From: Parus major
Lineage: Eukaryota > Chordata > Aves > Passeriformes > Paridae
Reading direction: 5' to 3'
DNA length: 64,000 bases
NCBI RefSeq assembly: GCF_001522545.3
Contig: NC_031772.1
Location: 4,690,385-4,754,384 of the forward strand
This document shows positions 12,101 to 22,962 of the stretch, piece after piece (position 1 is the stretch's first letter; each line of letters opens with the position of its first letter). The position numbers and the translations under genes were made by a program. The notes under the pieces were generated by a model. It made no database searches and was not told the origin of the DNA. It saw only the letters and a list, made by a program, of their open reading frames with translations.

Positions 12101-13390
12101 CATTTTTTTGCAGATTTATGCTTTCTTGTCCATCAGTCTGTACCTGCATTCAGGTGCATTCAGGTACTGCTGCTCCCGTTTAGTTTAGCAGCTGAGCCAA
12201 TCCTGGAAAAGGTCAAGCCACAAGCACCAGAAATAATGATTTTTCTTTTTAAGTAACATGGGAAAAGAGGGAGAAGAAGAGAGGAATGAATTCCCTACTC
12301 AGTTTTAAGGAAGGAAGAATATAAGTAATTTTAGCTCCCTGTGCTAATTGATACTCCCAAAGAGATGTGAAATGTAACAACAGAGAGGATAAATTACTTA
12401 AAGAGGAGGTGACCAAGAGGAATCTGGATGATCACCATACTGCCTCTACTTTTGGTTTTCAGGCAATAAATTGCATTAAAATGGTGGCAATTATTGAAGA
12501 TTTTGGTAAAACTTTGTTCCCCGCTGTAAGGAGTTGTGTTTCTGTAGAGATATGTTGTGCTGCAGGACAGGGAATGCAGGGCAGGAAGGGAAAATTAGGG
12601 AGAAAAGAAGATTTCAGTCCCAAATGGATGAAACTTGAGATAGAAATGCCTGGTTGAGCCCTTAACTCTGTATTTTTAGAGAGAAAACAAATGGTGGTAG
12701 TTGTAGTAGTGTACTGGATTTATTTTTTCTGTAAATCAAGAGCTGGGTATTTTCCTTGCTCCTTAGTAATTTTATTGAAGAAAAATTATAGAAATCTTTT
12801 CAGTGCTTCTGGGGGTTGATACAGGTTACATTCCTGCCTTTCAGTCTAGTTTCCTTCTCACCAGTCTTTGGAATCAGTGGGACTGATGGATTACATCATT
12901 TCAGGAATTAGGACCTAAATTCTGATGTCTACAAAATATAAAAGAGCTTGAATTGTGTATATTTTGCCCTCAACCTGAAATATATTCCTTAAAGACAATA
13001 GAAAAAAAAAATCAAATTAAATTGTCTCTATTTGGAAGTACTTTAATATCAGAGGAGATTTGCTTCCAGCTAAGAAAACATTTCTTACAGAACTAAAAAT
13101 GCTTGATATGCTGCTGTATCAGATAAAGTTTGTTAGTGCACAGTGGCACAGTGTTGATAATTGAAGAACTCACAGGATTTTCAGCAGTAAAAGATCCCCA
13201 GTGAGTGCTAAGCTCAGTGGGAAAATGTGATGTATAAATCTGCAGTGAGAGCAGAGGAACAGGAGGGGAGCAGCTCTGCACTCAACCCTGGGAACCCCAA
13301 ACCACCACCAAAAGGACGTTAAAAAGAAATAAAAGGGAAGAGATGATATCTTGGGGCATAAAAGCTGTTTTCAAAGAAATTTTTTGTTAA
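9181..13390. other. Non-coding sequence, no gene seen
   Basis: Unique sequence with a short CT run (9901-9913). The largest frame is 182 codons at 11640-12188 (+), with a competing 117-codon frame antisense to it. It has a lysine/threonine-rich low-complexity middle, no domain and no convincing splice sites, so I treat it as chance. An 11-bp word is duplicated in tandem near 12.14-12.17 kb (TGCATTCAGG twice). No transposon was recognised. Confidence 0.55.
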
Positions 13391-15830
13391 ATATAATGTT
13401 GGACTAGAGCCCACGGAAATTCTCAACTCACTGGAGACTCCTGCTGTCGCTTGGCATGGTCTGGTCTAGTGGAGGAATCAGCCTCTATCCCTGCCTTGTC
13501 CTGGAATATCAAATTCCATGAGGAGAAGAGGTCACTGGAGATACTGAGAGAGATGGGGGAAGTCCAGGCACGACAACCATGGCAAAGCTGGTGGATAAAC
13601 TGGTTTTGTGTGATGGGATGAGGAACATCAGCTCGTGAAGGGCTGTGGCTGCGCTGAAGGTTTGTCACAGCCTGAGTCACCAGCCCTGGATGATTTCAGC
13701 AGGAATGATGAAGGTGAGCCTGGAAAGAGCCTGAGAGGGAACAGCAAAGCCACCAGAGGAATGTGACAACAAACTCCAGAGAGCAAAGGCAGTGCCACAG
13801 AGGGGAGGCTGCTCGGGCACCTGTTGTGACAGCTGTGACTAAGCATACAATGACCAGATCAGGGTGAATAATGAGACAATCTGCTCATTTAAGAGTGGAT
13901 ATACAAACCCAGCAGGGACATGAAACTGTTTTGCTTTGTTTTACTGATAATGTGTTATTGGAGTCATGTCTCTGGCTGTGTCCTAGAGTGGGTTCAAAAC
14001 AATTACTTACATAACACAGGATATATTTAAGTCAGGGAGAAGCAGGGAAGGAGAAATGTGTGTATCTCAATTTCTGGTTAAGAAGGAAAATGAAATTATG
14101 TTTTCCCGAATAGATTTATTGATTCCCGTTTTTCCAGCACAGGGATCTCCGTCTCAAGGGCTGGATCTCCCTTGCAAAACTTGAACTGGAAAGCAATCAA
14201 TGAACAAGACTAAGCCCTGTTTCCACCCCTTCCCAGCTGCTGGTTCCTACCCTAATAACCACTAATTATTCTAATGGCAAACTCCTTAAAAATAACTCAA
14301 GGCATTCTCCAAAAGCTGGAGCCCATCTCTGGATGCCTCCAGCCTGGTCAATGGTGGCCAGGAAATATCTGGTGCAGACCCTGAAATGCTGTTCTCTTGT
14401 AGTGCTCTGCTTTAGGAGTGATCAGGTGTCTTCTGGATCAACTTTGGGGTTGATTTTGAGCTGGCAAATGCACTTCTTTCACAAGATTTCAACCACAGGT
14501 GAAAGAAATTTGTGTTTGCTGCTCACAGAGCAGAGTAACTTGAAGGATGACAGGGAAAAAACAAAGGGAAAAATTAAACTCCCACAGCCAAGAAATAGCA
14601 GAGTCCAGGGCAACTGCCCATGCTGCAAACCTGATTCACAAGTAATGGCATTCCACGAAAGAGTGACCACCCCTGCTTTAATTTCAAATGAAAACCATAT
14701 TGAGAAACTTGGAATACAAAGACAAGATTTGTGGAATGTAAATACCTGGTGGGTGCAGCCAACCAGCACAAAATATCTTTGGAGGGAGCTGGAGCTCAGT
14801 CCCTGCTGGAGCTCCCTGTGCCCACAGATCATCGTGTACAGGGAGTAATTACAGCAGGGTTTGTCAACTAATTTGGTGGAGGGATGAATTCTTTATCTAT
14901 TAATCAATGTAGGGAAGCATGAAGCACCTATAAACCATTCATCTCACTTTAGCTCCTTGTTTACCTTTAATTAGAGTTGCTCTGATTTGATTGGGAAAAA
15001 TGGAGGTAGCTTGGAATGGTGTCAGCTGGAGCACCTTGGACAGCACTTCCTGCTGTGGGATCCTCAGGGGAAATGGGTCGACTGGTTTGGGGTTTTATTT
15101 CCAAAATGAGCACCCATAAATTGCTCACAGGGTAAGACCCCTAAATCAGAGGTAAATAAAGGTATGGTTACAGTGCCAGCACCTCACCAATGAGAGGGAA
15201 GTTTGTAGCAGTGTGAATTAATTAATTTTTCATTTATATCTGCTGTGGGTCTCCCCTCTTTTCTCACTTTCCCCCTTCCTTTATTGTTATATTTATGTAA
15301 AATGAGAATATTTTTATTAGGAAAATTTAATTTTTTCACTTATTTTTTTATCTACAGTTGAAACAAAGTGAGACCAATGTTTTTATTATTATTATTTTAT
15401 TACTTTTTTCCCCTTTTAAAATTGTTTACCTTTTCTTCCCAGAATTTCCATGAGGATTATAGATAAGGCTGTAACACCTATACAGAGTTATGGGATGTTT
15501 TATAACTGATGTGTTGTGTTTGATGCAGATAAATGCAACTGCAAGCATAGGAAGTCCCAGTGGATCACTCACATTTCATTTCATTTTAGCTTGACTTTAA
15601 ATCAGTGATATTTATTTTTTTTTTCTTTTCTAGAAGGGAAATCTTTAAAAAGCTTTTATAAAATGAAAAGTCCTGGTTAAACCTTGGAGTCCTACACACA
15701 AGTGTGGAAAACTGCAGCTTCACTAAAAACCGTGCAGTAAATGTGCCATTCCTTGGTGCATGCTTATTAGGAGTAAATATTGTTCTCTGGGTAGTGCCTA
15801 GAAATTGTAATTAATTTCAAATACGCCCTC
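13391..15830. other. Non-coding sequence, no gene seen
   Basis: The 13.4-13.85 kb part is G+C-richer, with relatively complex sequence that could be an old transposon remnant I cannot name. A 171-codon frame at 14333-14848 (+) has no recognisable domain and shares its DNA with a 117-codon antisense frame. From 15.2 to 15.66 kb the sequence is T-rich, with a short (ATT)n run near 15.38 kb. Confidence 0.5.
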
Positions 15831-16345
15831 TTTTTGTCCACGTATGCAGATTTCAAATCTGTGCCTCCGCCGGTTTTGACACCGTGCAATGAAGCATCCG
15901 AGCTCTCAGATGTCTGGCTCTTCCGAGTTGTGAAATGAGAAAACAAACAAACCCAACCATTCCAGCCCTGTCAATCTATTTCTCCGTGGACAGATGCCCT
16001 GGTGCCGGAAAAGCTTCATCCCATGATCCCACACCTCTTGGCTGTGCCAAAAAAAAAAAAGAGCCAGAGATCTACTGGACTCAAAAGCAAGACGGTTCCT
16101 CACCTCAAAAAAATGGTGTTTATGGCCACTCTGGAGCTCCTGGGTGAGGCTGAGTGGGGAAATGTGTGCAGCCTCTTGTTCTGGCATTCCTGGTCTCCCA
16201 GATAATCCATCTGATCTGCTCCTGGAGGAAGGTGCCTCTGGACAGTGATGGATTAACTGCTGAGGGTCCAGGTTTGTGCGCTGAGGTTTTCGGAATGAGC
16301 CGCGTATGTCGGTACAGTTTGTTGATTGCACTATTAATTCATTAA
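15831..16345. other. CpG-enriched non-coding patch
   Basis: Clusters of isolated CpGs (CACGTATG, CTCCGCCGG, CACCGTGC, ATCCGAGC, TTCCGAGT; then TGTGCGC, TTTTCGG, GCCGCGTATG near 16.27-16.31 kb) stand out against CpG-poor surroundings. A small palindrome, CAGATTTCAAATCTG, lies near 15.85 kb. Frames of up to 141 codons run on both strands without recognisable domains. The patch may be constrained or unmethylated DNA; I cannot assign it a function. Confidence 0.3.
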
Positions 16346-17640
16346 ATGGTATTGTTAATTATGGTTCTAAATATTTTATTGGGTGCTTATCTGGTGGGAA
16401 TTGGCTAAACTTTCTAAGGAAAATGGAGATGTTGGGTTTTAACACAGCTCTCTGAGCTGTCTGTGGCCATGTCCCCTTGAGGGCCATCACTGGAGCTCCC
16501 AGGTCAGGCTGGGCACAGGATTTTTTGGAAGGGGGATGAGGCTTCAGTCTGGTGTGTCCAAGCAGTCCAGGGGACATCTTGGTGGGCACAATTCCACCAA
16601 AGCCCAGCCTGGTGCTGCCAAACCCCCCAAGATACACAAAACCACCCTGGAGGTCTTGCAAGGTGGGATTAAAGCCCTGCAGATCCCACTGAATTTATTG
16701 TACGGCAAACTGCCGCTGACTGAGCCAATGACCTGCTTTGGTACAGACGAGGTTCTCTTTTTGGCTAACAATTTGTTTTTAGTGTCACATGTGGCATCCC
16801 AAGAAGCTGCAGCATTCAGGCCTTTTTAATGAATTCCTATCCCTTGCATATTAGTGGGAATATTTCCACTGCAGCAAACACCATAAACAGTTTCCACACT
16901 GGGGTGTGTTATACTGCCACCAGAATTGGTTCTTCTGATGGTTCATTTCTTTTATGCTGAGAATTCAGGACCAATTCAGCTCGGTTTTATGCATCATTAG
17001 AGATTTACAATTACTTTGCTATAGTTTCTTTCTGGAAGCCTATCTCTCATGGTTAATGCTATGGGAGTCCTGTTGTGTAGAGGCTGCTATGAGCCACCTT
17101 ATAGCAATAAAGCATTTGAGAAGGATTTGGAATTATGAGTGGCTAAATTCTCCATGCAGTCCCTGTAATGCTGTTATCCCTTGCTGAGCCTGGGTTGAAA
17201 CCTTTTTCTTCTTCTCCTCAAATTAGGAAAAAAAAAAAAAGAAAAAGAAGTGCTGTTTCTTTGAGAGGTTTTGAATCATTTACATGTAATTTTTTTTGTT
17301 GAACTGCTGCAGTCGGAAATGAGGAATTGTGCAAATTTCCATTTGGATTTCATGATCCTTAAAATACATTTAGCATGTATCAGTATATAATGAAATAAGG
17401 CCTCCTCATTTTCTTTTTTTCTTTTTTTTTTTTTTATCTCACTTTCAAAAAGTCTAATCATTATTTGGGATTTTATTTTGGCCTTTGTATTTTATGTGTG
17501 TTGCTGAAGACAATAAATTTCACAAGCTTTGCCCTTGCAGAATAAGCAGTGTATCTGCACGTGTTATAATCCACATAACTCACATTTTACATAAATACAC
17601 TATTGCATTGAAACAAACATGATATGCAGTGAATAATATG
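16346..17640. other. Non-coding sequence, no gene seen
   Basis: Unique sequence with A-runs at about 17.23 kb and a T-run at about 17.42 kb. No transposon, RNA gene or exon was recognised. The 17.5-17.77 kb part around the palindrome is complex A+T-rich sequence that looks like conserved non-coding DNA. Confidence 0.5.
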
Positions 17641-17711
17641 GGCCTGATCTAAAGGCCATTAAAATCAATGAAAAGATTTCAAATTAACTTTTATAGCCTT
17701 TAGATCAGGCT
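17641..17711. repeat. Palindromic (hairpin) repeat, probably an ancient amniote element
   Basis: GCCTGATCTAAAGGC (17642-17656) and GCCTTTAGATCAGGC (17696-17710) are perfect 15-bp inverted repeats. The inner segment keeps a weaker symmetry (CATTAAAATCAATG against TAACTTTTATA on the other arm, about 11 of 14 positions pairing). The original unit was therefore a nearly complete palindrome of about 70 bp. From memory, repeats with arms like GGGCCTGATCCAAAGCCC and a CATTGA...TCAATG core recur in turtle and crocodilian genomes. This copy looks like a relic of that family, possibly a miniature inverted-repeat element. The palindrome is directly seen; the family assignment is not verified. Confidence 0.7.
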
Positions 17712-20700
17712 CTAAATGGGCAAATTACAGTTATGGAGTTTCCCATTTACATACCTGTGTGCTGCTTTTAATGTATTTTATGGAATTGAAATTACTTGGT
17801 CCTCTTTTTTCATGCTTTTTTAGGCTAAGAATTTGCCAAGGGCATCAACAGCAGTTTTCCCAGGCTCCAGCACAAGGATTATGTAGTCAATCCACAAATG
17901 ACTCAAATCTTTGAAGAAAAGGACATGGTTATCAGAGAGGCTTTGACGACAGCAAGGACGGGAGTGCTATCTGCCTTTTTCCATCAGAGATTCCCATTCC
18001 CTCTCATTAACATACTCAGGACATCAGCACAGCCATGGGCCCGAGGGAATCGCTTCCAACTTTTAAGGGAATATGCACAAGACCTCGTCCCTGTGTTGTT
18101 TCAGACAGATCAAACCAGATTTGCCTCGTGTAAGGTGAGAAGAAAGGCTGGGGCACGGCAGCATTAGGGAAGGGATTCAAAGGTTGCAGGGAATTTTCAA
18201 ATCCATTGTTATATCTCAGTAATCTTTCTTCCTTTACAGGGTTCTTCAGGCCCACTGAGGATGTGATGTGGAAGCTGCTGTAAGTGGGAAAAGGAGATGT
18301 CTCTACCTGCTCTCTTCCAGTGCCCTGTAATGAAAAATGCTTTTGGAGCAACACTGGAAATAAGCCATCAAAATATCTGATTAAACCTCTTAGGAAACTC
18401 TCACTAATCACCTTCTCTGCTCTTGATGGAATGTATTTATGCATTATAAATATACTTACTATGTGTGTGTGCTCCATAAATCACACCCAGCACTTGTACA
18501 TGATGTATAAGCACATTCTATAGAACACACACAAATACAGATGCCAAGCTCCCACAGAGTTCATCACTGGCAAATGTTTGAAGGATCTGATCCTTAATAT
18601 TTAATGAGCAAGATGCTATTTCCTTCCTCAGCTTTTATCTCTGGTTTGGCATAGTCATTAAATTTGTTGTTTCCTTGCAAGATTATATAATTTATGACCT
18701 AATTTTAGACTTTTGTGTAACCGCGTTGCAACACTCGTGGCGTATCCCGATTTCTTCACGCCGAGTGTTCCAGCATTAGACACCAGCTCCAGCACGACTC
18801 CTGTCAGCTGCCCCTCAGCAAGGAGACACAGGCATGAAAGGAAAACAGCCCAACAATATTCAGGCAGCATTAGAAGAATAGTTTGTGAGGGGTTTTGCCC
18901 TGCAAAAAAATATAATTTAGCAGCAGTTCCAAAGCTGTCTGTGGTGCTGGCAGGAATTCCCAGCTAAGACAGGCAGCACCCAGCAACTCCTGTTTCTGAA
19001 AATATTTTCATGTGGCTGCTTCTGACTTTCAGGCTGCTGTGGGACAGCAACCTGCAGTGCAGGGAGGGGTGTCTGGAGGTGAGGAAGGATGGCACTCGGG
19101 GATTTAAAGCCACTGCCAGCTCCTCACCCTCTGGAATTTCCTCCCAGTACCAGCCCAGCTGCTGGGCTGACTTTTTGCTGCACAAGGTGTTGCTGAGTAA
19201 CTCCAAAATGAATTTGTCTAAAGCTGCAGCCACATTTTTTTTGTGTTTTCTGTGTGTCCAGAGTAATTCAGTGGTGCTGTAAATAATGCCATGAGCTTCA
19301 GGTATTCTGTCAATTTAAACCATATTGTTGGGACCAGTCTTCCATCAAATTTAATATATTGGCTGTTGCATAAATGCACTTTGAGAGCATTTTATCCTCA
19401 TCTTCCATAGGGAAGTGGCTTGTGGTTGAGGAAGGATTTGATGTTCCCTTTGTGCCTGCAGTGCTGCTTGGAGGAGTTTTCCTCTCTTTCCACCTTATCC
19501 TGAATATCCAGCAGGGATGGCAGTGTTGGGGTGCTGCATGTTCAGATCAGCAGCAGGAACACAAGGGACACCCCTCTCACACAACAACTTTGTGTACAGG
19601 GTGAGGGAGGTGCCTACAAGAAAGAAAAAACATCCTCACGAGAAGGGGACGTTAATTCTTAGATTAAATATAATTGGAGAGTTTGTCTCCTTGGCTTTAA
19701 TGGAGCAGTTCCAGGAAAGCAGTAGAGAACAAAGTGTTTTCAGTACCACATAATTCAAGAGTAAAATCATAATTCCAATTACCATTGCAGCCACTTCTGG
19801 CCTTGGGAAACCTATGCTAATATTTATAATTATATGATTGACCTCTGATTTCTTCATCATTTACATTAGCAACCCTGATATTCTTAGTAACATCCTTTAA
19901 ATCATAGAAGCAGGTGTCAACAGTGCATGATGAAGTCACATCCTGCAGATTTTTTATTTACTTAGTCCTTTTTTTCCTGGTTAAATAAAATTGTGAGATG
20001 CAGAATCTCACCTCCATGGGGCCCCTAGGGGTGTATATAATCATGGAATGCATTTTCTATAATCTCACAAAATGAGTCAATCCCATCAGAGGTACAAACA
20101 CTTTTACAAAGTCAGTATTTCATTTCCATCACCGCCTGACATCATCTTCCACACAGCACAAGAAAATATTTACTTGGCTCTTTACATGAATTGCCACAAA
20201 GCCTTTGGAACAAAAAACAAAAAACCAAAAAGTGAGAATTAAAATGGAATAACTTAATGAATTTAGCGTCCTTTTTGTGTGCTGGATTTAGATGTCAGAT
20301 GATTTCTTATAATGTTTGGGATGGACATGGACACCTCCAATCCCTGTTCTTCAGTGAGGTGCCTACACATGGATCACAGAGTTGCCCAGAATATCCAAAG
20401 CTGGAAGCTGATCCTCTTCTCCATCATATAAATATTTTCTTTGCATAAGTGAGCATTTCTGGATGAATTAAGACACAGCATTAATTTTCCAGGTGCAGTT
20501 GAGGTGCCAAGGGCAGCCTGGGGCTTCACACTGCCTCCAGCAGCGTTTATAAAATTGCATTTATCCACAAAGAGACTAGATTTTTTTTTTTCAGATTATG
20601 CTGGGGATGAGTTAAAAAGTTTAAATTCTCTGTCTCCCATATCTGCTGCTCATCTTCCTGCCTTGGTGCAGCTCCTGCTGCTGTTCACTTCCAGAGAGCA

Positions 20701-22451
20701 CAGCCAGGGGCTTTTCAGCATCTCCTCGGGAAATGTTCCCCATCTGTGGAGCTGGGGAAAGTGGCACCCACCCGGAGAGGGCTGTCCTTGATCATCCTTG
20801 TCTCTCATCCATCATTTTTTTTACTGAAATTAGATTCTTCTGAACTTACAGTGCCTTAAAGGCTTTACCTGGCTCAGCAGGTGACAGGATTTGGGATGTC
20901 TGAGATTCTGAAACATTTGGGACACATTTTAAAGGTTTGTGAACCTTAAATTGTCAGGCAGGTGGGTCCTCCTCCCCTCTCTGGCCATGTAGCCCTAAAA
21001 GCCCCCTCTGATTTTTGGTTATCAGTGGGGGAAAGGGTCAGAGCAGCCCCAGATCCAGTCCCTGAGAGCCACCAGTGTGTGAAAACCACCAGCAGCTTCT
21101 GCAGTGACACAAGTCAGAGCCACGGGACCAAACACCTGCAGGGAAGCTCCTCAGGCGAAATTCCCCTCGGCTCCAATCAGGATTTTTCCGGAGCAGGGAG
21201 CGCTCAGGGCGATCCGCCTGCTCCTGGCTGAAGAGGCACTTCTAATCGACTGCTAAGAGACTTATTAGCAATGTAAAAAAGAATTGGAAGCAAGGAAAGT
21301 ATTCTTCCTGGTAGAAATGTGCTTTGTAAAATTCGTTTTGCTGACAGGAGTAATTGGGTTAAACTCCTCGTGGCTGTGGGTGCTGTTTGTTACCCCTTAT
21401 CTTACCCTAACAAAAGGGTAACAAACACTTTGAACTTTGTAAATAATTGTTTCCAAAGTGTTGGATTTTTTTTTCTCTCTCTCTATAAATTCTTTAGAGA
21501 AAAGCTGGTTTCTAATCCTTTCTCTTCCCATGCTTTTACAGCCTTTTCCCACTCTAGATTTATTTTCTTCCCTCTCTTTAGATTTTAATATGTCTTAGAT
21601 ATTATAAAAATCTCTTTTAAGGGGGAGTGCAGAGCTTTTGCTCAGATTGGGAAAATCACTCCTAAAGCTTTAAGAAACAGGAGAGAGAGGAAAAAAACCT
21701 ATAAAATAGAAGAATTTTATTGTTCACTGTGGCAGATGTTGGGCTGTGGTGTGATGTGTGCCCAGAGATTTCCCCAGTGTCCAGTGCAGGCTCCTGGACT
21801 TCAGTCTGGCTTTTTCTCACTCCAGATTCCTGGGAAGTGAAGGGTTTGGACCTTTCATTCCTTCTGGGCTCAACCAGAGCTGGGATTTACTCCTCCCTCC
21901 CCAGCCCTACCCTGCCATTGCTCTCTCCTTTCAGGGCTGAGGAGAGGGACATCTTTTTCTTGCAAACACAAATTTTTCTCAGATTTATTTCACTTTTGCA
22001 TTCACAGTAACAAATATTAATGCAGAAAAGTCAGCAGGAAACCCATAAACCTGCATAAGCTCAGGCCAAACCAGGGATGTGGGAAAACTGAAACTGGAAA
22101 AGCAAGACATTATTTTCTCCTTCATCTGGGAAAGTTATATGTGAATTCTTTTAGTTATCTGCTATTTATTTCTTTACTTATTTTGGAGAAAGACACAAAT
22201 AATGAGAAATACCTCAGTGGAGCCTGGGTTCTTCACCATGAGGGAAATAATTTCTGAGGAGCCCAGTTGGGACATTTCCTTCTAGTCTTCAAGCAGTGAC
22301 TCAGGTCTTCCTTGAGGCTTCCACAAAGAATGATCTTCCCTCCTCTTCCTTCAGATCCCTGGGTTTCAGGTCTTGGATGCCACCAGCAGATCTCCAAGTA
22401 CTTGATTGATGGTCTGTCCCCTGCCTGAAGCAGGAAGGAATTTAAAATTTA
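17712..22451. other. Non-coding sequence, no gene seen
   Basis: No CR1 or other transposon was recognised. Frames of up to 153 codons on the minus strand (18016-18477) are not supported by domains or splice context. Short tracts include T-runs near 20.58 kb and CT runs near 21.47 kb. The CpG-rich stem-loop at 18.73 kb is listed separately. Confidence 0.5.
18730..18769. other. CpG-rich stem-loop
   Basis: AACACTCG (18730-18737) plus GCGT (18740-18743) pair with ACGC (18758-18761) plus CGAGTGTT (18762-18769). That gives 12 base pairs with a two-base bulge (TG, 18738-18739) and a 14-nt loop. The surrounding ~60 bp (about 18719-18765) hold about eight CpGs, in a region where CpG is otherwise rare. 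It could be a structured transcript element, a protein-binding inverted site or a constrained element. No RNA family was recognised. Confidence 0.45.
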
Positions 22452-22962
22452 GAATCATGGATCTTTTAGGTTGGGAAAAATCCTCAAGGTCACCGAGGCC
22501 AGTTGTCAACCCAGCACCACCTCCATGTTCACCACTAAACCCCAGGGGCCACATCCACGGGGTTTTTGAGCACTTGCAGGAATGATGACTCTATCATTGC
22601 CTTGGGTAGCCCTTTCCAAAGCTTTGAACCCTTTCCATGAAGAAAGATTCTCTAAAATCCAACCTGAGCCCATCCTGGCACAGCCTGAGGCTGTTCCCTC
22701 TCCTCCTGTCCCTGTTCCCTGGGAGCAGAGCCCGATCCCCCGGCTGTCCCCTCCTGGCAGGGACTTGTGCAGAGCCAGAAGGTCCCTCCTGAGCCTCCTT
22801 TTCTCCAGGCTGAGCCCCTTTCCCAGCTCCCTCAGCCCCTCCTGGTGCTCCAGCCCCTTCCCAACTCCGTTCCCATCTCTGGACTCGCTCCATCCCCTCA
22901 AGTTCTCTCTCCTCGCGAGCTGCCCAACACCCAACACAGCACTCGAGGAGGGGCTGGTAAAT
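22452..22962 (-). mobile_element. CR1 LINE, longest copy, with ORF2 C-terminal remnant
   Basis: The + strand reads as reverse-complement CR1 over about 510 bp: GAATCATGGATCTTTTAGG, then CCCTGGGAGCAGAGCCCGAT, CCTTTTCTCCAGGCTGAGCC, TGGTGCTCCAGCCCCTTCCC and AACACAGCACTCGAGGAGG. Translated on the minus strand, about 22749-22853 gives LEKRRLRRDLLALHKSL and flanking residues (EGLRELGKG). This matches the conserved C-terminal tail of CR1 ORF2, the reverse-transcriptase polyprotein. The reverse-transcriptase and endonuclease domains are absent because the copy is 5'-truncated. The 184- and 195-codon minus-strand frames here are remnants or shifted frames of this element, not host genes. Confidence 0.93.

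Noticed and set aside
11640..12188. 182-codon plus-strand frame
   Set aside because: No domain, a low-complexity K/T-rich middle, a competing antisense frame, and no promoter or splice context. The length is plausible by chance in 64 kb.
13391..13850. G+C-richer stretch considered as an LTR or other transposon
   Set aside because: No terminal TG...CA repeats, primer-binding site or known consensus recognised. Left as unclassified unique DNA.
14333..14848. 171-codon plus-strand frame
   Set aside because: No recognisable motif, overlapped by a 117-codon antisense frame, and no splice sites of note.
17400..17440. Long T-run considered as a SINE or retrogene tail on the minus strand
   Set aside because: No recognisable body sequence adjoins it and there is no target-site duplication.
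18016..18477. 153-codon minus-strand frame
   Set aside because: Overlaps shorter plus-strand frames, has no domain, and its sequence is unremarkable.
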